Below, one piece after another: positions 1 to 8,101 of a stretch of 64,000 nt of DNA. Source of the DNA: an uncultured Phascolarctobacterium sp. (GTDB taxonomy: Bacteria > Bacillota > Negativicutes > Acidaminococcales > Acidaminococcaceae); assembly GCF_934190775.1 (NCBI RefSeq), contig NZ_CAKPTG010000005.1, positions 1-64,000 of the forward strand, given 5' to 3'. Each line of letters begins with the position of its first letter. Positions within the stretch are counted from its first letter, which is position 1. Made by a program: the position numbers and the translations under genes. The notes beneath the pieces were generated by a model. The model saw nothing but the letters and a program-made list of their open reading frames with translations. It was not told the DNA's origin and ran no database searches.

Positions 1-138
1 AAGGTGAACATTAAGCGCACCTGCGTCATAGGCATTTTTGATTAGTTCTAATATTGCAGATTCATCATTAGTAAAGTTATTTTCACCTAACAAATACGCT
101 ATCGTCTTGTCTTCTATTACATATTTAAGCTGCTCCAT
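1..138 (-). CDS. GHKL-type ATPase, N-terminal fragment (cut by window edge)
   Basis: Forty-six codons are visible from an ATG at 138 down to base 1, and the gene continues outside the window. The segment ELIKNAYDAGA (about residues 34-44) is the N-box of the Hsp90/gyrase B/MutL (GHKL) ATPase fold, in which the Glu and Asn position water and Mg-ATP. A strong AAGGAGG lies inside the last codons of the upstream methyltransferase gene, nine bases before the ATG, and the intergenic gap is only 4 bp, so the two are translated from one message. GHKL ATPases next to DNA methyltransferases are known from bacterial restriction-modification loci related to the MORC family. That role is inferred from the neighbour and the short motif; the rest of the protein cannot be seen. 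Confidence 0.75.
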   Translation of the reverse strand, partial: MEQLKYVIEDKTIAYLLGENNFTNDESAILELIKNAYDAGALNVHL

Positions 139-142
139 GGAC

Positions 143-1564
143 TTATTCCTCCTTGAAGTAATAATCGTTTATATCTTTGCATGTAATCCTTATAGATTTT
201 CCATTTACACTTAAACCTCTACTTGTAATATATTCAAAAAAAGATTTGTCTTCAAGAATTTCTTTAGCTTTATTCAAAGGATACTCTTCATTATTCGCTA
301 TAATATAAATCCCAGAATAAGGTACAGTATCTCTATCTAAATTGTATATTTCCACTCTATTTGTTATAACTGTAGATATTATTAATTTCTCTTGATTTAT
401 ATTCCTTAACGCCTGCGAACGCCCATATTCATACCATTCAGCACTTTTATCTGAATTTCGTTTTAATAAATCTTTGTTATAATTCAACAAATGCGCATAT
501 GTATTAGGAAAACGATTTTTAAAATCGTTTTCATCATAATGCTGTAAATCTCCTTGTTCACTAAAATAATAAGGAAATATAATATATGTATGTTTCTGAT
601 TTCTTAGCAAGCGAGGCGTTGCCCCTCTTCTTAGACATGCAGATTCAATATTACCTGATTCTTCTATTACAAATGCTTCATTTAATAGAGTAGCAACAGA
701 ACTAGAAGCATTGTATCTATCACCAAATCTGATCATTTTGACAGAAGAACTCTCTTTTTCTTGTGCTTTAAACTCCCATTTATCACCTAAAGATTTTTTA
801 GAAATTACAAAATGTTTATTTTGGGTAACATTCAAGTATTTTACTGCCGTTTTCGATGAATTATTTTTAAATAAAAATATACTGCTAGTCGTAAGTGTAT
901 CTTTAAACAAAGACTGGTCAGGATACTCTAAAATAATTTCTATACCTTTTACTAACATTTTTCGTAATTCATTAGCAAATACATTTTTATAAATATTACT
1001 AGGAACTAATTGTACCATTTTTCCACTTTTAGAAAGTAGCTTAATACCTTTTTCTAAAAATGCATAACAATAATCGAATTTTCCCTTTTGACAACAAGAA
1101 AAATTCCTTTTGATATAATCTCTGTTTTTGCTATCTATATAGCGATATGATATATATGGTGGATTTCCAATAACAAAATCAAACTTTATTTCTGTCTCCC
1201 ATTTTAAGGTATCTCGGCAGAATAATGACCAATTAACGGAAGGAATTCCATACTTTTCAATCAAGCAATTTAAATCGTCGACACATTTTTTATACAATTC
1301 AATATCAATTTCTATACCATAAATATCTGCAGATAATCCTTTTGAAATTTCCTCGTTTGTTATTTTCTTTTTAAATGCATCATCTATATATCTTTTTACA
1401 ACTTCCTTGATAATGTTTCCATTACCAAAAGAATACTCTAGAATTTTTTTCCCGAATAGATTCTCCTTATAATCTGCTAAATCAAGCATTTTTTTTACTT
1501 CATTTTGAGAAGTAAACTTCTGACATTTTTGTTTGTTGCTTTCATGGTTTATGATTGAATTCAT
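143..1564 (-). CDS. N6-adenine DNA methyltransferase (Eco57I/N6_Mtase-like)
   Basis: A 473-residue class I SAM-dependent methyltransferase predicted to methylate adenine N6 in DNA. The catalytic motif NPPY is at residues 134-137, a glycine-rich SAM loop (SFGNGN) at about 45-50, and an acidic SAM-ribose contact (GIEID) at 83-87. The C-terminal half (about 250-473) is the likely target-recognition region. The ATG at 1564 follows GAGGG with a five-base spacer. The gene is immediately followed by a GHKL ATPase gene, suggesting a restriction-modification or other defence locus. No classical endonuclease is visible, so the nuclease may be beyond the left edge, part of the ATPase protein, or absent. 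Codon use is AT-rich compared with the flanking housekeeping genes, consistent with horizontal transfer. Confidence 0.85.
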   Translation of the reverse strand: MNSIINHESNKQKCQKFTSQNEVKKMLDLADYKENLFGKKILEYSFGNGNIIKEVVKRYIDDAFKKKITNEEISKGLSADIYGIEIDIELYKKCVDDLNCLIEKYGIPSVNWSLFCRDTLKWETEIKFDFVIGNPPYISYRYIDSKNRDYIKRNFSCCQKGKFDYCYAFLEKGIKLLSKSGKMVQLVPSNIYKNVFANELRKMLVKGIEIILEYPDQSLFKDTLTTSSIFLFKNNSSKTAVKYLNVTQNKHFVISKKSLGDKWEFKAQEKESSSVKMIRFGDRYNASSSVATLLNEAFVIEESGNIESACLRRGATPRLLRNQKHTYIIFPYYFSEQGDLQHYDENDFKNRFPNTYAHLLNYNKDLLKRNSDKSAEWYEYGRSQALRNINQEKLIISTVITNRVEIYNLDRDTVPYSGIYIIANNEEYPLNKAKEILEDKSFFEYITSRGLSVNGKSIRITCKDINDYYFKEE

Positions 1565-1609
1565 ATCATCCCTCGTATATCTATGTTGGATTTTTATTTT
1601 GCATAGTCA

Positions 1610-1634
1610 ATATATTACAATATACGTAATATAT
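1610..1634. promoter_or_regulatory. 9-bp inverted repeat upstream of the methyltransferase gene
   Basis: ATATATTAC (1610-1618) and GTAATATAT (1626-1634) are perfect inverted copies separated by seven bases. They lie about 50-70 bp upstream of the start codon, next to a TTGACT that could be a -35 box on the minus strand. A dyad at this place could bind a repressor or an R-M controller protein, but none is encoded in view. Confidence 0.35.
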
Positions 1635-1928
1635 CAACCATACTATTTCTGCAAGACACTCTCATATTCCATAAATTCTACAAAGCGGAATTCATCTAAT
1701 AACCATGAAAGTGTGTACTTTCATTATATCACTACAATATTTCTTTTACAATCAAACTAGCATAGGTATTATTTAATCCTAATATGCCTTTATTATTTTC
1801 GCTCAATGAGTGAATAACTCCTAAAGTATTAGGACAAAAGCCTCCAATAACGACTACTGCTATCTATTACCTTCCGTCATATATTTTATATTGATGGTTC
1901 ATGTACGCACATCTCAACCATATTATTT

Positions 1929-1956
1929 AGCGCTTGCCATCCGGCAAGCGCTTTTT
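1929..1956 (+). terminator. strong hairpin terminator downstream of the capsule locus
   Basis: A perfect 10-bp stem (AGCGCTTGCC / GGCAAGCGCT) with an ATCC loop is followed by five T on the plus strand. It lies about 40 bp beyond the last capsule gene, which is transcribed the other way. Read on the minus strand the stem is the same but the following tract (AAATAAT) is poor in T, so it may end capsule transcription only weakly. Confidence 0.6.
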
Positions 1957-1990
1957 CTATTGCACGATATTTAACTCTAAGTTGCTCCCC

Positions 1991-3166
1991 TTACCCTTTT
2001 CTCCAGACCATCTTATTAACCACACCTGTGTAGCTTTGGATAATCTTCACAACCTTAGTAGATACGTTCTCATCTACATAATCAGGCACCGGCAGTCCGT
2101 CATCGCCATCAAGGTTCATCTGCACCGCCGTATCTACAGCCTGCAGCAAGCTTTTTTCGTCAATGCCTGCGAGCACAAAGCAACCTTTGTCCAGCGCTTC
2201 CGGGCGCTCCGTAGAGGTACGGATGCACACCGCCGGGAAGGGATGTCCCACACTGGTGAAGAAGCTGCTTTCCTCCGGCAGTGTACCGGAATCAGATACT
2301 ACAGCAAAGGCGTTCATCTGCAGGCAGTTGTAATCATGGAAGCCTAAGGGCTCATGCTGAATTACGCGCTTGTCCAGTACGAAGCCGCTGGCTGCCAGAC
2401 GGTTACGGGAACGAGGATGGCAGGAGTACAGAATCGGCATATCATATTTTTCTGCCATTTTGTTAATTGCGGTGAACAGCGAAGTAAAGTTCTTTTCTGT
2501 ATCTATGTTTTCCTCACGGTGCGCGGAAAGCAGGATATATTTACCCTTTTCCAATCCCAGACGTGTATGGATATCAGATGCTTCAATCTTCGCCAGATTC
2601 ATATGCAGCACCTCAGCCATAGGGGAACCGGTAACGTAGGTACGCTCCTTCGGCAGTCCTGTATCTGCCAGATAACGACGCGCGTGCTCAGAATAGGCCA
2701 TGTTAACATCGGAGATGATATCTACAATGCGGCGGTTTGTTTCCTCCGGCAGGCACTCGTCCTTGCAGCGGTTGCCTGCTTCCATATGGAAGATGGGGAT
2801 ATGCAGGCGCTTGGCACCGATAACAGAAAGGCAGCTGTTGGTGTCGCCCAAAACAAGCACTGCGTCCGGTTTTATTGCTACCATCAGCTTGTAGGATTCA
2901 GCGATAATATTGCCCATGGTCTCGCCCAAATCGCTGCCTACGGCGTTCAGATACACTTCAGGATCTGCCAGCTCCAAATCATGGAAGAAGACGCCGTTCA
3001 GTGTATAATCATAATTTTGTCCTGTATGTGCCAGGATTACATCAAAATATTTGCGTGTTTTTTTAATAACTGCAGCCAGACGAATGATTTCCGGTCTGGT
3101 GCCTACGATAATCAAAAGCTTAAGCTTGCCGTTGTTTTGAAAGCTTACCTTGCTATAATCACTCAT
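1991..3166 (-). CDS. capG: UDP-N-acetylglucosamine 2-epimerase family (CapG/FnlC-type)
   Basis: A 391-residue non-hydrolysing UDP-HexNAc 2-epimerase. The family hallmarks are visible: GTRPEIIRL near residue 22, HTGQNYD, MEAGNRC, LSAHREEN and the nucleotide-binding SDSGTLPEESSF near the C-terminus. Because it directly follows the CapE-like dehydratase and CapF-like reductase, its most likely job is the last step to UDP-L-FucNAc, 2-epimerisation of UDP-L-PneNAc, rather than making UDP-ManNAc. It overlaps the upstream capF gene by 8 bp, so the two are translationally coupled. It is the last gene of the capsule locus. wecB/mnaA activity is the alternative. Confidence 0.88.
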   Translation of the reverse strand: MSDYSKVSFQNNGKLKLLIIVGTRPEIIRLAAVIKKTRKYFDVILAHTGQNYDYTLNGVFFHDLELADPEVYLNAVGSDLGETMGNIIAESYKLMVAIKPDAVLVLGDTNSCLSVIGAKRLHIPIFHMEAGNRCKDECLPEETNRRIVDIISDVNMAYSEHARRYLADTGLPKERTYVTGSPMAEVLHMNLAKIEASDIHTRLGLEKGKYILLSAHREENIDTEKNFTSLFTAINKMAEKYDMPILYSCHPRSRNRLAASGFVLDKRVIQHEPLGFHDYNCLQMNAFAVVSDSGTLPEESSFFTSVGHPFPAVCIRTSTERPEALDKGCFVLAGIDEKSLLQAVDTAVQMNLDGDDGLPVPDYVDENVSTKVVKIIQSYTGVVNKMVWRKG

Positions 3167-4373
3167 GCTTTGCCTCTACTTTCTCGCCAAAGGTATCAGG
3201 ATGCTGCGGATCAAACTGTTCGTTGGCCCACATTACTGTTACAAGGTTTTCTGTCTGTGACAGGTTGATGATGTTGTGCGTAAAGCCAGGCAGCATTTGT
3301 ACTGCCTGTATCTTGTCACCGCTGACTTCGTATTCGCGGATTTCGTCCGAACCGATGCGGCGCTCCTGAATCAGGCCATGGCCTGCGACAACGATGAAGA
3401 ATTCCCACTTGGAGTTATGCCAGTGCTCGCCCTTGGTAATCCCCGGTTTGGAAATGTTGACGGAAAACTGACCACAGTTCAGCGTTTTCAGCAGCTCGGT
3501 AAAGCTGCCGCGTTCGTCCTTGTTCATCTTCAGGTCGAAGATGGTCTTTTCTGCCGGCAAATAGGAAAGATAGGTGGAATACAGCTTTTTGGCGAAGCTG
3601 TTGTAGGGAATTTCCGGCATAACAAGGCTTTGCGGCTGTGCTTTGAACAAATCCAGCAGCTCTACAATCTCGCCAAGTGTTACCTTATGCGTTGTCGGCG
3701 CATAGCAGTAGCGTCCGTCTGCTGCTGCCTGCGCTGCGAGGCCGTCATAATTGCAGCGATGTGCTTTGCCCTCCAGTGCGTCCAGCATTTCTTCTACCAA
3801 ATCGTCGATATATAAAAGCTCCAGCTCTACATTGGGATCGTTGACCTGAATCGGCAGGTCGTTGGCGATGTTGTTGCAGAAGGTGGCAATTACGGAATTA
3901 TAGTTTGGTCTGCACCATTTGCCAAAAAGATTGGGGAAGCGGTATACAAGCACCTGCGCCCCTGTTTCCTTGGCATAGGCAAAGAACAGCTCCTCGCCTG
4001 CCAGCTTGGATTTACCGTAGTCGGATTCACCGTAGCGTCCTATGAGTGTTGCCTGAATAGAGCTTGCCAGCATTACCGGGCAGGTATTGCCGTGCTTTTT
4101 GAGTGTATCCAGCAACGTGGAGGCAAAGCCAAAGTTTCCCTGCATGAATTCGCTCTGGTCCTTGGGACGATTTACGCCAGCCAGGTTAAAGACGAAGTCT
4201 GCCTGTGCGCAGTATTTGTCCAGCTCCTGCTGTGTGGAGGTAATATCATATTCATAAATTTCATCTATCTGCAGTGCAGGACGTGTACGGTTTTTGCCCT
4301 GCTGGATGTTTTTGAGATTGGCTACAAGGTTTTGCCCAACAAAGCCTTTAGCGCCCGTTACAAGTATTTTCAT
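3159..4373 (-). CDS. capF: bifunctional NAD-dependent reductase/cupin epimerase (CapF/FnlB-type)
   Basis: A 404-residue two-domain protein of UDP-L-FucNAc synthesis. Residues 1 to about 245 form an SDR Rossmann domain with GAKGFVG at 7-13 and a YxxxK catalytic pair (Y119, K123). Residues from about 280 form a cupin with the metal-binding HWH stretch in GEHWHNSKWEFF. In CapF the cupin epimerises C3 of the 4-keto sugar made by CapE and the SDR domain then reduces C4. The gene lies 15 bp downstream of capE and overlaps capG, which matches the order of the S. aureus cap5/8EFG module. Length and fusion are as expected for the family. Confidence 0.92.
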   Translation of the reverse strand: MKILVTGAKGFVGQNLVANLKNIQQGKNRTRPALQIDEIYEYDITSTQQELDKYCAQADFVFNLAGVNRPKDQSEFMQGNFGFASTLLDTLKKHGNTCPVMLASSIQATLIGRYGESDYGKSKLAGEELFFAYAKETGAQVLVYRFPNLFGKWCRPNYNSVIATFCNNIANDLPIQVNDPNVELELLYIDDLVEEMLDALEGKAHRCNYDGLAAQAAADGRYCYAPTTHKVTLGEIVELLDLFKAQPQSLVMPEIPYNSFAKKLYSTYLSYLPAEKTIFDLKMNKDERGSFTELLKTLNCGQFSVNISKPGITKGEHWHNSKWEFFIVVAGHGLIQERRIGSDEIREYEVSGDKIQAVQMLPGFTHNIINLSQTENLVTVMWANEQFDPQHPDTFGEKVEAKHE

Positions 4374-4388
4374 TTGCCTGCCCCCCGC

Positions 4389-5435
4389 TTAATAATGACG
4401 AATACCCTTAAGCTCTTCTTGTACGTAGTCGGTAGTAAGAATCTTTTTCACGGTACCTGCAACATCAAGACGTGTAGTGTTGTGGCTGGTGTAGGATTCA
4501 TCTGCCATGGTGTGTACCTGTCCCTTGACTACGAATTTATCATAGTTCAGGTCGCGGCTGTCTGCTGCTACGCGGAAGTAGTTACCCATATCTTCACTGC
4601 GCAGGCGTTCTTCGCGAGTCATCAGTGTTTCATACAACTTTTCGCCATGGCGTGTGCCGATGATGTTGGTGCCAGTGTCGCCAAACAATTCCTGCACTGC
4701 CTTAGCCAGGTCGCCAATGGTAGATGCATCTGCCTTTTGGATAAAAAGGTCGCCGGGGTTGGCATGTTCAAAGGCAAATTTTACCAGGTCTACTGCTTCA
4801 TCAAGGTTCATCAGGAAGCGTGTCATATCAGGATCAGTGATGGTAATAGGGTTGCCTGCATGAATTTGGTCAATGAACAGAGGAATAACGCTGCCGCGGC
4901 TACACATTACGTTGCCATAGCGGGTACAGCAGATTACAGTGCCGCCACGTTCAGCAGCTACGCGGGCATTGGCATAGATTACGTGCTCCATCATGGCCTT
5001 GGAAATGCCCATGGCGTTGATGGGATAAGCAGCTTTATCAGTAGAAAGGCAGACTACGCGCTTTACGCCAGCTTCGATGGCTGCGTGCAGCATGTTGTCG
5101 GTGCCTTCTACGTTGGTTTTTACGGCCTGCATGGGGAAGAATTCGCAGCTTGGTACCTGCTTGAGTGCTGCTGCATGGAAGATGTAGTCAACACCGGGCA
5201 TAGCATCGCGGATGCTGCGGTAGTCGCGCACGTCACCTACGTAAAATTTTACTTTTTTTGCTGTATCGGGATGCGTTGCCTGCAGGCTGTGACGCATGTC
5301 GTCCTGTTTCTTCTCATCGCGGGAGAAGATGCGGATTTCACCGATATCGGTCTCCAAAAAATGTTTCAGCACCGTGTTGCCAAAGGAACCGGTGCCACCA
5401 GTAATCATCAATGTTGCTCCAGAAAATGCGGTCAT
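4389..5435 (-). CDS. capE: UDP-GlcNAc 4,6-dehydratase/5-epimerase (CapE/FnlA-type)
   Basis: A 348-residue SDR enzyme that starts UDP-L-FucNAc synthesis by dehydrating and epimerising UDP-GlcNAc. The NAD loop GGTGSFG is at residues 13-19. In the active site STDKAAYPINAMGISK, Met occupies the place of the usual SDR Tyr (MxxxK), a known feature of this dehydratase group. It heads the capE-capF-capG module on the minus strand. A shortened form of this fold compared with the membrane-bound CapD/PglF enzyme encoded at 21779-23749; both dehydratases act on UDP-GlcNAc but lead to different sugars. Confidence 0.93.
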   Translation of the reverse strand: MTAFSGATLMITGGTGSFGNTVLKHFLETDIGEIRIFSRDEKKQDDMRHSLQATHPDTAKKVKFYVGDVRDYRSIRDAMPGVDYIFHAAALKQVPSCEFFPMQAVKTNVEGTDNMLHAAIEAGVKRVVCLSTDKAAYPINAMGISKAMMEHVIYANARVAAERGGTVICCTRYGNVMCSRGSVIPLFIDQIHAGNPITITDPDMTRFLMNLDEAVDLVKFAFEHANPGDLFIQKADASTIGDLAKAVQELFGDTGTNIIGTRHGEKLYETLMTREERLRSEDMGNYFRVAADSRDLNYDKFVVKGQVHTMADESYTSHNTTRLDVAGTVKKILTTDYVQEELKGIRHY

Positions 5436-5474
5436 GTATGAACCCTCCTAGTTTTTATCTTTTCTCTTTTATAC

Positions 5475-6041
5475 TCACAGCGTTGTCCCATTGGGAATAT
5501 CGCTGTCATCTGCTACGTTTACGTTGTTGCTGATGCTTACATTGCTGCCTATACGTACTCGCTTGCCTACATGTGCCAGCGCGCGTACTACGGAGTTGGT
5601 GTAAATCAGCGCATAATCATCTACAAAGGCGTCATTGTGTACCTCTACACCGGGGTTCAGCAGCACGCCATCACCAACGCGCCCGCCATTTTGTACTACG
5701 ACGTTGTTTAAAAGCACGCAGCCACAGCCTATTTGGGCATGCGGACTGATGTAAACGCTGCTGCAGATAATGTTGGGAAAGCTGTAGCCAAGTGCTTTGG
5801 CCTTGCGGTAAAGCTCCTCGTGCAGCTTGTTGTTGCCAATGGTCACTATAAGCTGGTCAAAGCCGGCCTCGTCATGCAGGCGCTGCAAATCGCTGCTGCC
5901 GCCTACTACCTCCACGCCATCGACTACTGCACCAACTGCCTGGCCATCGTCGACAAAGGCGCAGTCAAACTGCCTGCTGGCGTGCTCCAGCGTCACGCGG
6001 CCAAAGCCGCCGGCGCCTACTATAAGAAGTTTGGATGCCAA
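5475..6041 (-). CDS. NeuD/PglD-like sugar O- or N-acetyltransferase
   Basis: A 188-residue protein with an N-terminal Rossmann-like sugar-binding domain (IVGAGGFGR at about 6-14) and a C-terminal left-handed beta-helix made of hexapeptide repeats (from about residue 95). Members transfer acetyl from acetyl-CoA to sugar nucleotides (PglD) or sialic acid (NeuD). The usual catalytic His may be the one in NPGVEVHND. It lies 39 bp upstream of capE and its codon use resembles the FucNAc module rather than the AT-rich genes above it. A second paralogue is encoded at 21270-21767. Its substrate cannot be told from sequence. Confidence 0.8.
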   Translation of the reverse strand: MASKLLIVGAGGFGRVTLEHASRQFDCAFVDDGQAVGAVVDGVEVVGGSSDLQRLHDEAGFDQLIVTIGNNKLHEELYRKAKALGYSFPNIICSSVYISPHAQIGCGCVLLNNVVVQNGGRVGDGVLLNPGVEVHNDAFVDDYALIYTNSVVRALAHVGKRVRIGSNVSISNNVNVADDSDIPNGTTL

Positions 6042-6238
6042 TAAATCTCACCTCATCAAATGCAAAATTTGCACTCTGTTTCGCAAAGTTAATTTTGTCT
6101 CTCGCTTTTAATATCGTTTAGTAAACCAGACACTTTGATGCAACAAAATTTTAATTAAATTATAATTAAAGTATGCACTTGTATGTATCTCTCAGTGATT
6201 GGTTTAACGCTTGCTATATACAAAAGTATATAAGTATC

Positions 6239-7042
6239 TCATCTCTTATACAATAGCCATGCCGTGCTATTGGCTATTTTTTCTAAACTTGTATATCCAT
6301 TACATCCTATAATCGGAAGTAACGAAATTTTTACAAAAATTTTCTTTAAACTAACGGCTACTTGTATCGGTGAGTAATTTGTAATTATATTCCCTCTGCT
6401 ATTAAATATTAAGTTAATGCGAACCTTTTGTTTATCAAATACATTCCAAAATTGATTTATATCGAATCCTGGATTTTGATCTAATACCAATTTACTCAAA
6501 TTAAGTAAATTGTTTTTATCTTCCTCACTCATGCCTGCTGGCATAGATTTAGCAAGTGATGACAGCAAACTATTTAGATCAATCTTTCCATAATTACTGT
6601 TAATTCCATTTTTTATAAACTCAAACTCTAAATTATTTATAGCTTGTTGTACTAATAAAAGACTTTTTTTCTGTAACTCTTTAGCAAACATTTGTTGTTC
6701 TTGTATTTCTAAAGCATAACTATAAAATTGATTAATAGCTGTAAAGCTATTGCCATCCATGCTATTAACAAAATAATGCTTATATTTATTCCAATAATTG
6801 GTTTCCAAAATAGGTACCGATTCATAAAAAGACACTGAATCAATCCCACCTTCAGTTATATATCCTGAAATCTCTCTTATTCTTTCTGTTAATTCATTTA
6901 TTTGTAATACTATTAAAGAAGCAGCTTCTTTTCTCTTTTGACCTTCTTGTAAATAATAGACTAAAAGAGCAACCAACCCAACTAATGTAGGCAATATTTG
7001 AGGCAATTTTTCAATAAACTTTTCAATAAATTTTTCTACCAT
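6239..7042 (-). CDS. hypothetical membrane-anchored protein
   Basis: A 267-residue protein I do not recognise. I place the start at the ATG at 7042, which follows AGGTGG with a six-base spacer; a longer frame from 7072 has no such site. One transmembrane helix is near the N-terminus (about residues 15-30), followed by a charged, mostly alpha-helical and partly coiled-coil region, which suggests an anchor with a cytoplasmic domain. It is the last gene of an AT-rich patch of four genes unrelated to polysaccharide synthesis that interrupts the capsule locus. Confidence 0.6.
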   Translation of the reverse strand: MVEKFIEKFIEKLPQILPTLVGLVALLVYYLQEGQKRKEAASLIVLQINELTERIREISGYITEGGIDSVSFYESVPILETNYWNKYKHYFVNSMDGNSFTAINQFYSYALEIQEQQMFAKELQKKSLLLVQQAINNLEFEFIKNGINSNYGKIDLNSLLSSLAKSMPAGMSEEDKNNLLNLSKLVLDQNPGFDINQFWNVFDKQKVRINLIFNSRGNIITNYSPIQVAVSLKKIFVKISLLPIIGCNGYTSLEKIANSTAWLLYKR

Positions 7043-7127
7043 TGTATTCCACCTCACTATACAAGTACTCAAAGCGCACTACAAACTATAAAATATTAAA
7101 CATGCTTGTGAATAATTGCTATCTAGC

Positions 7128-7577
7128 TTATATGGGTATATTATATTCATCGCTATCAAATAACCTCTCACGAATAAATTCTAACCCTCGCTCCTCTGTA
7201 ATTTTATATTCTATAATTCTTGAATCAGTACTCTTTTTTCTTCTTGTTTGATAAAACTCAACCAAAATCTGACTTTCATCATGATTAATCTTGTAATATA
7301 CTCCCAATTTATATTTATAAGGGTATAGGCTTGTGAGCAAACTTAGTCTATTTTTATCTCTTTCTTTTGCGTCACCCCTAGCTGTACTCTTTTTCATTTC
7401 AATAGCTAGCAAATTATCAGGATTTTCCTCGCTACGATTATGCACAATAATATCAGTAAAAATATGCTTAGGAGTACGTTTTTCATCAGGTAACCGTTTA
7501 ACTTTATTGGTAGCCTTTTTTATTACCCTATTGAATTCAATATCAGCATAATAGTTATTGCAATCGTTTTTCTCCAA
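7128..7577 (-). CDS. PD-(D/E)XK nuclease-like protein, apparently 5'-truncated
   Basis: A 149-residue frame opening at TTG (7577). The core FTDIIVHNR followed about 15 residues later by LLAIEMKKS is the D...ExK signature of the restriction-endonuclease fold. Related proteins of this type usually have an extra N-terminal helix region before the segment matching YADIEFNR. Here the codon just before the TTG is TAA (7578-7580), and in the same frame upstream the sequence reads SYTGALMHELNK with an ATG at 7598 that has AGGTG five bases before it. The simplest reading is a nonsense change in an originally longer gene; alternatively a six-codon leader is coupled to the TTG. A nuclease activity is inferred only from the motif. 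Confidence 0.55.
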   Translation of the reverse strand: MEKNDCNNYYADIEFNRVIKKATNKVKRLPDEKRTPKHIFTDIIVHNRSEENPDNLLAIEMKKSTARGDAKERDKNRLSLLTSLYPYKYKLGVYYKINHDESQILVEFYQTRRKKSTDSRIIEYKITEERGLEFIRERLFDSDEYNIPI

Positions 7578-7853
7578 TTACTTATTAAGCTCGTGCATCA
7601 AAGCACCTGTATATGATACACTAAAAGTACCTCAAAAAAGCATCAGAATTCCCTAATATTAGCAAGGGAATTTCCCTAAAAAAAGCGGGAGAGCTTGCAC
7701 TCTGGTCTAATTCCCTGTAACCATTATACTACTTTATTGATAGCATATTAAAGGCATATCCTGAAATAAGGTATCTTCTTTTGTGTAGGTGTCTAAAAAA
7801 TAGGCACTACACTAATTCAAAATATCCTTGACAAATGGTACTGTTTAATATTT
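7578..7853. other. intergenic region with two hairpins
   Basis: A 276-bp stretch holding the degenerate 5' end of the nuclease-like gene and two hairpins: AATTCCCT/AGGGAATT at 7647-7672, and a longer imperfect stem at 7783-7812 (GTGTAG...CTACAC arms with a poly-A/T loop). Neither has a good T tract after it on the minus strand. No further coding frame is credible. Confidence 0.5.
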
Positions 7854-8099
7854 TTATTTTTTAACATACTTTACTAGCATTTTTGCTAATATCAATGTCA
7901 AAGTATCTACTCCTAATAAGAATTTTACTATCTCAGAAAATCTTTCTGGATAATTGCCAAACAGAAGCCAACAACTTAATGAATTAGCTAGGATAAACAC
8001 AAATATTGCACCCACATAATACCAAAAACCAATACCAAACTTATTCTCCTCTACTGAACTATTTTCATCTTCAATCGTAACCAAAAATTTCTTTTTCAT
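7854..8099 (-). CDS. small hypothetical membrane protein
   Basis: An 81-residue protein with a charged N-terminus and two predicted transmembrane helices (about residues 25-48 and 58-77). It begins two bases after the stop of the upstream 278-residue membrane protein, so the two are almost certainly co-translated and probably work together. I do not recognise the family. Part of the AT-rich accessory patch inside the capsule locus. Confidence 0.6.
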   Translation of the reverse strand: MKKKFLVTIEDENSSVEENKFGIGFWYYVGAIFVFILANSLSCWLLFGNYPERFSEIVKFLLGVDTLTLILAKMLVKYVKK

Positions 8100-8101
8100 T
8101 G

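Larger units (their letters stand above)
1565..1990. other. intergenic region between methyltransferase and capsule locus
   Basis: This 426-bp AT-rich stretch separates the defence-like locus from the capsule genes. It holds the methyltransferase leader, an inverted repeat at 1610-1634 and a strong GC-rich hairpin at 1929-1952. I see no convincing coding frame. Confidence 0.6.

Noticed and set aside
4092..5441. Long plus-strand frame of 449 residues opposite capE
   Set aside because: It is antisense to a clear capE/capF pair, has no ribosome site and reads as low-complexity Cys/His/Val-rich sequence caused by codon bias of the real genes.
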